DNA of 5,118 nt from Bacillota bacterium. Lineage in GTDB: Bacteria > Bacillota > Clostridia > Peptostreptococcales > Anaerovoracaceae. A program made the position numbers and the translations under genes. Below the pieces are notes generated by a model. The model was not told where the DNA came from. It worked only from the letters and a program-made list of their open reading frames with translations, and did not search any database. The DNA lies in assembly GCA_016284575.1 (NCBI GenBank), contig JAEEPD010000163.1:1-5118 (forward strand), given 5' to 3'. Below, piece after piece: positions 1 to 5,118 of the stretch. Within the stretch, counting starts at the first letter, position 1; each line of letters opens with the position of its first letter.

Positions 1-869
1 TTCATGTCCTCGGAGTTTTCGTCGCCTATTGTTATTATCAGACCGTTGTCCCTGTTCACCAGAACGTCCGTCAGCTGGTCCTTGTTCTCCACCAGACTGA
101 AGAAATCCCTGGCCTTTGAGATGTCGCTGTACTCCGGCAGGCTGAACACGTTGGAATAGCCCTCCATATACAGGTTTACATCCAGCATCTTCTGCAGGGT
201 CTGCATAAAGCTGGGGAGCACATTGTCCGAAAGCCTTGCAAGGCTGCCCAGATCGTTTCTCAGGGTGTCGATGATGTCCATGGTCAGGATGTCGTTCACC
301 GTGCGGCCCCTCAGGTTATTGGTCAGGACCTTGGCCATAAGCTGCAGATTGTCCTCTGTGTAGGGACAGCTGAGCTTGACGGCGGTATTGGTGATCTTTC
401 CGTCCTCTGTGACGATCATCAGGACCACTGTCCTCTCGTCCACCGGCAGCACATTCACGTACTTCAGGGCGCTTCCGCCGCCGCTGGGTGTAATGGCAAA
501 GGAGAGCAGGTTGGTGATCTCCGACAGCACACCGGCTGTCCTCTGCATCAGGGTGTCCAGCTCATCCGTATATTTGTCCAGGCGGCTTGAGATCTGATCC
601 TTATATGCCTGAGGAAGATCCTTGGTCTGCATCAGCTGGTCCACATAGAGCCTGTAGGCCTTGGCTGATGGTATCCTTCCCGCGGAGGTATGGGGGTGAG
701 TAAGATAGCCCATCTCCTCCAGATCGCTCATCTCGTTTCTGATGGTAGCCGGGCTGAGTCCCATATCGTATTTTTTTGACAGGGTCCTGCTTCCCACAGG
801 CTCTGCGGAGGAAATGAAGTCCGCTACTACGGCCTGCAGTATCTGCAGTTTTCTTTCATTCAGCTCCAT
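1..869 (-). CDS. hrcA: Heat-inducible transcription repressor HrcA (3' end beyond window)
   Basis: HrcA is the DNA-binding repressor of class I heat-shock genes (dnaK and groE operons); it binds the CIRCE operator and depends on GroEL for activity. The reading frame starts at the ATG complementary to 867-869 and stays open to the left edge, giving about 289 residues; the family is usually about 340, so roughly the last 50 are missing. The N-terminal winged-helix domain is visible at residues 1-77, with PVGSRTL at 24-30, GLSPATIRNEMSDLEEMGYL at 37-56 and HTSAGRIPS at 60-68, all family hallmarks. Near the cut end lies an IGDEN segment matching the conserved IGxEN motif of the C-terminal domain. 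An AAAGGGGG ribosome binding site sits 8 bases before the ATG. A CIRCE element and a sigma-A promoter lie just upstream. In Firmicutes it normally heads hrcA-grpE-dnaK-dnaJ; here the rest would be left of the window. No defects seen. Confidence 0.97.
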   Translation of the reverse strand, partial: MELNERKLQILQAVVADFISSAEPVGSRTLSKKYDMGLSPATIRNEMSDLEEMGYLTHPHTSAGRIPSAKAYRLYVDQLMQTKDLPQAYKDQISSRLDKYTDELDTLMQRTAGVLSEITNLLSFAITPSGGGSALKYVNVLPVDERTVVLMIVTEDGKITNTAVKLSCPYTEDNLQLMAKVLTNNLRGRTVNDILTMDIIDTLRNDLGSLARLSDNVLPSFMQTLQKMLDVNLYMEGYSNVFSLPEYSDISKARDFFSLVENKDQLTDVLVNRDNGLIITIGDENSEDM

Positions 870-904
870 GCTTTCAGCCCCCTTTCCTTCGAGTTTCCTG
901 CTTG

Positions 905-931
905 TTAGCACTCTTTTGCATCGAGTGCTAA
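905..931 (-). promoter_or_regulatory. CIRCE operator (HrcA binding site)
   Basis: The arms TTAGCACTC (905-913) and GAGTGCTAA (923-931) form a perfect 9-bp inverted repeat with a 9-base spacer, which is the textbook CIRCE consensus without a mismatch. It lies between the predicted transcription start of hrcA (about 936) and the hrcA ribosome binding site, so bound HrcA would block transcription of its own operon. Being in the 5' leader, it would also be transcribed and could fold as a hairpin. Confidence 0.97.
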
Positions 932-942
932 CAGCTACATAT

Positions 943-971
943 AATATAAGAGCGAAGCCTCCGAATGTCAA
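943..971 (-). promoter_or_regulatory. Sigma-A promoter of hrcA
   Basis: On the minus strand a perfect -35 box TTGACA (complement of 966-971) is followed after exactly 17 bases by TATATT (complement of 943-948), a 5/6 match to the -10 consensus. The predicted start is near 936, a few bases before the CIRCE element, which is the usual promoter-operator layout for HrcA-controlled operons. An overlapping TATTAT (941-946) is a weaker -10 choice with a 19-base spacer. Confidence 0.85.
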
Positions 972-1095
972 GAGAGATTTGTGTGGATTATGTGAAAAAA
1001 ACATGGGCTTTTGCACAAGCAGTTTACTTCATCACGCTATATTGTTAAACTAACATTCATATCGACAAAGCCGCCCATCCGGGAGCAGTCCGCAG

Positions 1096-1114
1096 GTGGT
1101 ATTTACAATACAGC
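1096..1114. repeat. Imperfect palindrome, possible operator upstream of the XRE gene
   Basis: The core GTATT-TAC-AATAC (1099-1111) is a perfect 5-bp inverted repeat with a 3-base centre. The wider 19-bp window GTGGTATT-TAC-AATACAGC keeps 6 of 8 arm positions symmetric. The same GTGGTATT-NNN-AATAC core occurs downstream of the XRE gene at 1633-1651. It lies about 60 bases upstream of the putative XRE promoter -10 box. A role as a regulator binding site is inference; small palindromes of this type can occur by chance. Confidence 0.35.
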
Positions 1115-1149
1115 TTTTACTGCTCAGCGATACTCAGGCTATCATTTTA

Positions 1150-1177
1150 TTAAACAGTTCAGCATTCAAAATATAAT
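1150..1177 (+). promoter_or_regulatory. Putative promoter of the XRE gene
   Basis: A perfect -10 box TATAAT occurs at 1172-1177, 27 bases before the start codon. The best -35 match at suitable spacing is TTAAAC at 1150-1155 (3/6, 16-base spacer), so the -35 region is weak and the promoter may need an activator or be intrinsically weak. Apart from this, the palindromes at 1043-1055 and 1099-1111 and the hrcA control region, I see nothing else in the gene-free stretch 870-1204. Confidence 0.45.
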
Positions 1178-1204
1178 CTCTAGAGTAATCTGGAGGATAC
1201 GGCG

Positions 1205-1519
1205 ATGCAGATCGGAGAAAGACTGGCAGATATAAGAAAGGACAATAAGGATACGCAGAAAAGCCTTGCTGCAAAGCTTGGCGTAAGCGTTGAGACCATC
1301 AGGTCCTGGGAGCGGCAGACTAGCCGCATGCCCATAGACAAGCTGCAGGAATTCTGCAGGATGTACGGGGTCACTTCGGATTTTATACTTGGGCTCAGCA
1401 ACGACGATCCTCTTATAAACTACAACGCAAGACTCTCCCCTGCTGAGGAGGAGGACAGTTTCACCGTAAGGGAACTGATAGAGCTGCTGAAAGAAAAGAA
1501 AAAGAAGAAGAAGAAATAG
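1205..1519 (+). CDS. XRE-family helix-turn-helix transcriptional regulator
   Basis: This 104-residue protein is a small Cro/C1 (HTH_3) type DNA-binding regulator. The domain spans about residues 3-64: IGERLADIRKDNKDTQKSLAAKLG supplies the first helices, VSVETIRSWERQ (27-38) is the recognition-helix region, and IDKLQEFCRMYGVTSDFILGLS is the typical C-terminal helix pair. An acidic linker (PAEEED) is followed by a predicted helix, FTVRELIELLKE, and a C-terminal run of seven lysines (98-104), which is unusual. The ATG at 1205 has GGAGG at 1192-1196 with 8 bases between, fixing the start. It is divergent from hrcA and convergent with the MATE gene; no phage or toxin-antitoxin partner is next to it. 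The target is unknown: autoregulation, or control of the adjacent MATE exporter, is possible but only inferred. The domain call is firm; the specific role is not known. Confidence 0.9.
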   Translation: MQIGERLADIRKDNKDTQKSLAAKLGVSVETIRSWERQTSRMPIDKLQEFCRMYGVTSDFILGLSNDDPLINYNARLSPAEEEDSFTVRELIELLKEKKKKKKK

Positions 1520-1530
1520 ATAATGGATAC

Positions 1531-1569
1531 ATGAAAAACAGCGGGCTTTGAGGCCTGCTGCTTTTTCAT
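1531..1569 (+). terminator. Hairpin terminator after the XRE gene
   Basis: The arms 1531-1546 and 1553-1569 pair as ATGAAAAA-CAGCGGGC against GCCTGCTGCTTTTTCAT, with one bulged base and one G-U pair and a 6-base loop. The A5 and T5 tracts form the base of the stem, and GTTTT follows. It begins 11 bases after the XRE stop codon, as expected of an intrinsic terminator. The A/T-flanked symmetry means it could also act on transcripts coming from the MATE side. Confidence 0.7.
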
Positions 1570-1626
1570 GTTTTGACTGAACCTGCAGGATGAGCTCCTG
1601 CGCATGCAAGTATAACACAAAAATGC

Positions 1627-1657
1627 AGAAAAGTGGTATTCAAAATACCACTTTTCT
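1627..1657. terminator. 14-bp perfect palindrome, probable bidirectional terminator
   Basis: Arms 1627-1640 and 1644-1657 are a perfect 14-bp inverted repeat around the 3-base centre CAA. The inner part is GTGGTATT/AATACCAC; the outer part is AGAAAA on the left and TTTTCT on the right, so either strand gives a stem leading into a U-rich stretch. It lies 30 bases past the MATE stop codon and also after the first XRE terminator, fitting a bidirectional terminator in a convergent gap. The inner core matches the palindrome at 1096-1114, so an operator role is an alternative. The stem has only four G-C pairs in the core plus one in the outer part. Confidence 0.65.
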
Positions 1658-1686
1658 TTAATATCCGTTATTAAAATGCGAGTCTC

Positions 1687-3120
1687 CTATGCTGCAGCCT
1701 TTTTAGCAAAGGGAGAGGGATCTCCGTCCTTTAAGCTGTTGATTATCTTCATCATGTGCAGAGCCAGAGGCAGGGCCAGCACCAGGAAGCCGAGGCCGTC
1801 GGAGAAGGCCTGAGCCAGAGCCACACCGTAAGCGCCCCAGTAGCCCAAGGCTTCGAAAACTCTCGGAAGTATCAGAACCATGGGGATAAGGAAGATCAGC
1901 TGGCGGGACATGGTCAGCAGCAGATTTCCTACGGGTCTTCCCAGAGACTGATACAGGTTGGCGGTTATCATTACCACCTCGTGGGGGATCAGCACCAGGC
2001 ACAGAGCCCTGATCTTAAGCGAGCCGATTGCGAACATCATCTCGTTGCCCTCGGAATTGAAGAGAGCCAGCAGGTTTCTGGAGAAGATGAACATCAGTGC
2101 TCCCAGAAGGAGGCCGAAGAAGGCGCCGATCTTGATAGTGGTAAAGTAAGCCTCCTTGACCCTCTTGTACTTCTTTGCGCCCCAGCAGAAACCTGCCACA
2201 GGTCCGAAGCCCTGGGAGAAGCCCATGATGGCGGAGGCGATAAGTCTGTAGAGCTTGTTGGCTACAGCGATGCCGGAAAGAACTGCGGTGTCAAAGCTGC
2301 CGGCCACGCGGTTGGTGATTACACCGCCCACGCTCATGAGGCTCATGCGAAGGAAGGCGGGAACGCCCATGCGGGCTACCTCTGTGACGCCCTCTTTATC
2401 CGGCTTGAAGTTGCGCCAGCTTATATCCAGCATAGCATGCTTTTTGACGAAGGGATAGGCCAGAACGCAGGCGCTGACCACCTTTGAAAGGGCTGTGGCG
2501 CCGGCGGCTCCTGCCACCTCCCAGCCGAAAACATTGATGAACAGCGGATCCAGCACGATATTGAGAAGGCACCCTGACACCATGCCTATCATGGCAAAGG
2601 TGGTGCTGCCCTCGCTTCTTAAAAGCTGGTTCTGTATCAGCTCAGCCGTGGTAAAGGGCGCCGCCAGCAGTATCCAGAAGGAATAATCCATGGAATAGTG
2701 CTTTGCCGAAGGCGTGGCGCCAAGGAAATCAACTATAGAAGAACGGAACATCAGGCAGGTGAGCCCGAAGCACAGGGAAAAGGCTATGCCTATGAACAGG
2801 GTGCTGGTGCCTACCCTGCTGGCCTTTTCATCTTCTTTTGCTCCCATAAGTCTTGATATGTAGCTGGCCGCACCCATGGCAAAGCCCATGGATATGGCTC
2901 TCAGAAAGTGCATCAGCGAGTCGTTTACAGCAACCGCCGCCGTGGCGTTGACGCCCAGCTGGCTTACGAAAAACGCATCCGCAAGATTGTAGAAACTGTC
3001 GATGAGTGATGAAATGATCATGGGGATCGCCACCTTGGGTATTACCCTCATCATGGGATCCTCAAGCATCATCTGGCGCCGCTTCTCCCTCGCAAGCGCC
3101 TGCTTTTCTCTGTCTGCCAT
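1687..3120 (-). CDS. MATE-family efflux transporter
   Basis: This 477-residue inner-membrane protein belongs to the MATE (multi-antimicrobial extrusion) family, which exports cationic drugs or metabolites in exchange for Na+ or H+. It has the usual length and about twelve hydrophobic segments in two homologous halves. Half one starts at about residue 25 (VIPKVAIPMIISSLIDSFYNLADAFFVSQLG) and includes MGFAMGAASYISRLMGAK (78-95) and LNIVLDPLFI (186-195); half two includes the matching FSQGFGPVAGFCWGAKKYKRV (301-321) and QSLGRPVGN (391-399). The pattern resembles the MepA/DinF-like branch, but the substrate cannot be read from sequence. The N terminus is charged (ADREKQALAREKRRQ) and cytosolic. 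The start at 3120 is chosen because GGAG (complement of 3127-3130) lies 6 bases upstream; a longer frame from a TTG at 3156 has no ribosome site and nearly coincides with the predicted transcription start. It converges with the XRE gene and diverges from the aldolase. Confidence 0.93.
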   Translation of the reverse strand: MADREKQALAREKRRQMMLEDPMMRVIPKVAIPMIISSLIDSFYNLADAFFVSQLGVNATAAVAVNDSLMHFLRAISMGFAMGAASYISRLMGAKEDEKASRVGTSTLFIGIAFSLCFGLTCLMFRSSIVDFLGATPSAKHYSMDYSFWILLAAPFTTAELIQNQLLRSEGSTTFAMIGMVSGCLLNIVLDPLFINVFGWEVAGAAGATALSKVVSACVLAYPFVKKHAMLDISWRNFKPDKEGVTEVARMGVPAFLRMSLMSVGGVITNRVAGSFDTAVLSGIAVANKLYRLIASAIMGFSQGFGPVAGFCWGAKKYKRVKEAYFTTIKIGAFFGLLLGALMFIFSRNLLALFNSEGNEMMFAIGSLKIRALCLVLIPHEVVMITANLYQSLGRPVGNLLLTMSRQLIFLIPMVLILPRVFEALGYWGAYGVALAQAFSDGLGFLVLALPLALHMMKIINSLKDGDPSPFAKKAAA

Positions 3121-3126
3121 TACTAA

Positions 3127-3130
3127 CTCC
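3127..3130 (-). promoter_or_regulatory. Ribosome binding site deciding the MATE start
   Basis: On the minus strand GGAG is followed by six bases (TTAGTA) and the ATG at 3118-3120. The alternative ATG twelve bases upstream has only a weak AAGAG before it, and the TTG at 3154-3156 has no purine-rich site. This favours MADREK as the N terminus. Confidence 0.7.
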
Positions 3131-3159
3131 ATTTCAGCTCTTAAGTCTATATTCAATAT

Positions 3160-3188
3160 ATTTTAGAATAATCGAAAAGTAGCGTCAA
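3160..3188 (-). promoter_or_regulatory. Sigma-A promoter of the MATE gene
   Basis: On the minus strand TTGACG (complement of 3183-3188; 5/6) and TAAAAT (complement of 3160-3165; 5/6) are separated by exactly 17 bases. The predicted start is near 3153, leaving a leader of about 33 bases before the ATG at 3120. Just upstream is an A/T-rich stretch (3191-3208) that could act as an UP element. Confidence 0.75.
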
Positions 3189-3217
3189 GGATAAAAAAAT
3201 ATATAACAATGAAGCAA

Positions 3218-3235
3218 ATATTCGACGCTGAATAT
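3218..3235. repeat. Small inverted repeat between the divergent promoters
   Basis: ATATTC (3218-3223) and GAATAT (3230-3235) form a perfect 6-bp inverted repeat with a 6-base spacer (GACGCT). It lies between the MATE promoter and the aldolase promoter, about 30 bases upstream of the MATE -35 box, so it could be a regulator site for either. The arms are A/T-rich and the repeat is short, so chance is a fair alternative. Confidence 0.25.
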
Positions 3236-3277
3236 ATCAGTACCCGCTTCTATTCCAAAGATAGTGGGATAAATCTG

Positions 3278-3306
3278 TACACAAGAACTGCGGCATGTGG
3301 TAAAAT
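3278..3306 (+). promoter_or_regulatory. Promoter of the aldolase gene (extended -10)
   Basis: TAAAAT at 3301-3306 (5/6) is preceded directly by TGG at 3298-3300, which gives the TGn extended -10 motif. The -35 position 17 bases upstream holds TACACA (3278-3283; 4/6). The predicted start is near 3313, leaving a leader of about 48 bases. That start lies downstream of the ATG at 3307, so the longer reading frame cannot be translated from this transcript. Confidence 0.7.
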
Positions 3307-3345
3307 ATGTTTCAGGAATTATTAACCGTTTCTCTTGTATCAGAA

Positions 3346-3353
3346 AAGGAAGG
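3346..3353 (+). promoter_or_regulatory. Ribosome binding site deciding the aldolase start
   Basis: AAGGAAGG is followed by seven bases and the ATG at 3361. No comparable site precedes the in-frame ATG at 3307, so this fixes MALVTTTEM as the N terminus, which also matches the known family start. Confidence 0.85.
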
Positions 3354-3360
3354 TCATTTC

Positions 3361-4329
3361 ATGGCACTTGTCACAACAACAGAAATGTTCAGAAAGGCTT
3401 ACAACGGAGGCTACGCCATCGGCGCCTTCAATGTAAACAATATGGAGATCGTTCAGGGCATCACCGAGGCCGCCAGCGAGCTTAAGAGCCCTGTTATCCT
3501 GCAGGTATCCAAGGGCGCAAGAGCCTACGCAAACCACCGCTACCTGATAAAGCTGGTGGAGGCTGCTGTGGAGGAAAACCCTGATATTCCCATCGCTCTG
3601 CACCTGGACCACGGCGACAGCTTCGAGCTCTGCAAGGACTGCGTGGACGGCGGCTTCACCTCCGTTATGATCGACGCCTCATCCAAGAGCTTCGAGGAGA
3701 ACATCGCCATCACAAAGAAGGTCGTTGAATACGCCCACGACCACGGTGTGGTGGTGGAGGCTGAGCTGGGCACCCTGGAAGGCGTAGAGGACGAGGTAAA
3801 GGTGGAGGCTGGCATGGCTTCCTACACCCGTCCTGAGGAGGTAGAGGAATTCGTATCCCGCACCGGGTGCGACTCCCTGGCCATCGCCATCGGTACCTCA
3901 CACGGAGCCTACAAATTCAGACCCGAGCAGTGCACCGTAAACGAAGACGGCATCCTGGTACCCCCTCCCCTGCGCTTCGATGTTCTTGAGGAGATCGTAA
4001 AGAGGATCCCGGGCTTCCCCATCGTGCTCCACGGCTCCTCCTCAGTCCCCCAGGAATTCGTAAAGATGGTAAACACCTACGGCGGCAATATGCCCAACGC
4101 CATCGGTATTCCCGAGGAACAGCTGAGAAAGGCTGCCAAGCTGGCTGTCTGCAAGATCAACATCGACTCCGACATCCGCCTTGCCATGACAGGCAACATC
4201 CGCAAGTACATGGCTGAGCACCCCGACCACTTCGATCCGCGCCAGTACCTGAAGCCCGCTCGTCAGGCTGTTAAGGACATGGTGGCAAGAAAGATCGTCA
4301 ACGTTCTCGGCTCCGACGGAAAGGCCTAA
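3361..4329 (+). CDS. fba: Class II fructose-1,6-bisphosphate aldolase
   Basis: This 322-residue cytosolic, zinc-dependent enzyme splits fructose-1,6-bisphosphate into glyceraldehyde-3-phosphate and dihydroxyacetone phosphate in glycolysis and runs in reverse in gluconeogenesis. The whole chain is one TIM barrel. HLDHG (81-85) supplies the catalytic aspartate D83 and zinc ligand H84; EAELGTLEG (133-141) is the second conserved strand; GTSHGAYKF (178-186) gives zinc ligand H181; VLHGSSSVP (222-230) gives zinc ligand H224 and the phosphate-binding loop; NIDSDIR (267-273) is the C-terminal substrate-binding motif. All key residues are present and the length suits the clostridial type. Codon choice is strongly biased to C-ending codons and AAG for lysine, more than in neighbouring genes, which fits high expression. 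It has its own promoter and terminator and is not in an operon here. The related tagatose-bisphosphate aldolase (GatY/KbaY) is a less likely alternative. Confidence 0.95.
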   Translation: MALVTTTEMFRKAYNGGYAIGAFNVNNMEIVQGITEAASELKSPVILQVSKGARAYANHRYLIKLVEAAVEENPDIPIALHLDHGDSFELCKDCVDGGFTSVMIDASSKSFEENIAITKKVVEYAHDHGVVVEAELGTLEGVEDEVKVEAGMASYTRPEEVEEFVSRTGCDSLAIAIGTSHGAYKFRPEQCTVNEDGILVPPPLRFDVLEEIVKRIPGFPIVLHGSSSVPQEFVKMVNTYGGNMPNAIGIPEEQLRKAAKLAVCKINIDSDIRLAMTGNIRKYMAEHPDHFDPRQYLKPARQAVKDMVARKIVNVLGSDGKA

Positions 4330-4357
4330 GCCCCGGCTGACAAAAGCAAAACACAAA

Positions 4358-4397
4358 ATGGCCCCTGCAGCTAAAACTGCAGGGGTCATTATTTTAT
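4358..4397. terminator. Strong intrinsic terminator, bidirectional
   Basis: Arms 4358-4370 and 4377-4389 pair over 13 bp (ATGGCCCCTGCAG with CTGCAGGGGTCAT, one G-U pair) around a 6-base loop CTAAAA, followed by TATTTTAT at 4390-4397. It starts 29 bases after the aldolase stop codon. Read on the minus strand, the same stem is followed by T-rich sequence (complement of 4340-4357), so it can also end the convergent ABC-F transcript, whose stop is 23 bases away. Confidence 0.9.
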
Positions 4398-4411
4398 ATG
4401 CAGCAGGCGAG

Positions 4412-5118
4412 TCAGATCGCCTGAGCCTTCAGCCCCTCTGCTGTAAGCTCGTACACAGTATCCGGGACCTCCTCTATGAATTTGCGGTCGTGGGAGACGC
4501 TTATCATGGCGCCGCCAAAGCCTGACAATATCCTTCTTATGACAGGCCCAGACAGCGGTGAAAAATTGCGGGTCGGCTCATCCATCAGCAGCAGATCAGC
4601 TCCTGAGAGGGTCAGAGACAGCAGCATCAGCTTGGCCTTCTGGCCCCCGGAGAGCTCCCTTATCCTTCTTGTCATATCGTCTGGGGTAAAGCGAAGGGAT
4701 GCCAGTCTGTTATAAATCATGACCCGCTCCTCCCTGCCGCCCTCCCTGGCAAGAAACTCCTCGGCAGTCATATCCGGATCCATCAGCTCCTCGTAGTTCT
4801 GAGGCATGTAGGCAAGCTTAAGCTCAGGCCTTTTTGAAAGCTCCTTGTATAAAAGCTTCATAAGCGTGGTCTTTCCGCTGCCGTTTCTTCCGGTGATACA
4901 TATCTTTTCGCTCCCCCTAAGCCTTAGCCTTATGCCTTGCGAAAGCAGTCGTTTTCCTTGCCCTTCACCTATGCAGAGCTGAGGAACATCTATATCCACC
5001 AGGGTCTTGGCTGAGGGTATCACAGGCTCGTAATCGAATTTAAGATTGATCTCCCGTTCATACTGGGGCGCTTCCGTCATGGACTCTGCCTGCTTTTCCA
5101 ACCTGCGTCCCTGGGACT
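4412..5118 (-). CDS. ABC-F family ATPase, C-terminal half (5' end beyond window)
   Basis: About 235 residues of a soluble ABC-F protein are present: the end of the inter-domain linker and the whole second ATPase domain; the frame stays open to the right edge, so the start and first domain are missing. ABC-F proteins lack membrane segments and act on the ribosome as translation factors or antibiotic-protection proteins. In order from the right: Walker A GRNGSGKTT (complement of 4865-4891), Q-loop MPQNYEEL, signature LSGGQKAKL, Walker B LLLMDE, and the H-loop SVSHDRKFI before a short C-terminal tail. The catalytic glutamate after the Walker B aspartate is intact. The segment after DEP reads TRNFSPLSGP instead of the usual ABC-F TNHLD, a variant I recall from some Firmicutes ABC-F proteins. 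Whether it confers resistance cannot be judged without the linker. A TTG at 5099-5101 is not taken as a start, since coding continues upstream. It converges on the aldolase gene. Confidence 0.88.
   Translation of the reverse strand, partial: SQGRRLEKQAESMTEAPQYEREINLKFDYEPVIPSAKTLVDIDVPQLCIGEGQGKRLLSQGIRLRLRGSEKICITGRNGSGKTTLMKLLYKELSKRPELKLAYMPQNYEELMDPDMTAEEFLAREGGREERVMIYNRLASLRFTPDDMTRRIRELSGGQKAKLMLLSLTLSGADLLLMDEPTRNFSPLSGPVIRRILSGFGGAMISVSHDRKFIEEVPDTVYELTAEGLKAQAI

Noticed and set aside
742..1053. 103-codon plus-strand frame over the hrcA start
   Set aside because: It runs antisense to the HrcA winged-helix domain and through the hrcA promoter and CIRCE element; no family resemblance.
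1043..1055. TGTTA-AAC-TAACA palindrome in the hrcA-XRE gap as a second operator
   Set aside because: It has the same 5-3-5 geometry as the GTATT palindrome but a different sequence, only five-base arms and no second copy that I saw, so it is not separable from chance.
1102..1133. Alternative XRE promoter with -35 TTTACA overlapping the upstream palindrome
   Set aside because: TTTACA (1102-1107) is a 5/6 match but no acceptable -10 box lies 16-18 bases downstream; GATACT would need a 20-base spacer.
1123..1137. Direct repeat CTCAG with a 10-base period
   Set aside because: Two copies of a 5-mer one helical turn apart are too short to support a binding-site claim.
1166..1618. 150-codon open frame on the minus strand across the XRE gene
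   Set aside because: It is antisense to a clearly recognisable helix-turn-helix gene, has no ribosome site or family features, and its Phe/Leu-rich part is just the complement of the lysine-coding tract.
1756..2487. 243-codon plus-strand frame inside the MATE gene
   Set aside because: Its Gln/His/Ala/Gly-rich translation is typical of the shadow of a membrane-protein gene; the opposite strand encodes an intact MATE transporter.
4042..4389. 115-codon minus-strand frame over the end of the aldolase gene
   Set aside because: It begins inside the terminator hairpin and is antisense to conserved aldolase motifs; no ribosome site in a sensible place.

Overview
The window looks like chromosomal DNA from a low-GC Gram-positive (Firmicutes) bacterium, most likely a clostridial relative such as a member of the Lachnospiraceae. 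The reasons are an HrcA repressor gene with a perfect CIRCE operator, a class II fructose-bisphosphate aldolase of the clostridial MALVTTTEM... type, strong GGAGG-like ribosome binding sites, and A/T-rich sigma-A promoters between genes of moderate GC content. The taxonomic call is from memory of these families and was not searched.

There are five protein genes in strictly alternating orientation. From left to right: hrcA (minus, 3' end cut off at the left edge), a small XRE-type helix-turn-helix regulator (plus), a MATE-family multidrug/solute exporter (minus), class II fructose-bisphosphate aldolase (plus), and the C-terminal half of an ABC-F ATPase (minus, 5' end cut off at the right edge). 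No gene has a co-directional neighbour inside the window, so each complete gene appears to be its own transcription unit. Divergent gaps (870-1204 and 3121-3360) carry promoters. Convergent gaps (1520-1686 and 4330-4411) carry hairpin terminators, at least two of which could work in both directions.

Regulation can be read best at hrcA: a TTGACA-17-TATATT promoter is followed at once by a canonical CIRCE palindrome, the expected HrcA autoregulation, and hrcA normally leads a grpE-dnaK-dnaJ operon that would lie left of the window. The divergent MATE and aldolase promoters rule out the longest possible reading frames of both genes and set the starts at 3120 and 3361.

Most of the window is ordinary housekeeping and transport DNA; I see no mobile element, CRISPR array, RNA gene or novel multi-gene system. 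The points that merit a second look are a shared GTGGTATT-NNN-AATAC palindrome on both sides of the XRE gene, the poly-lysine end of that regulator, and the non-standard DEPTRNFSPLS segment in the ABC-F protein.
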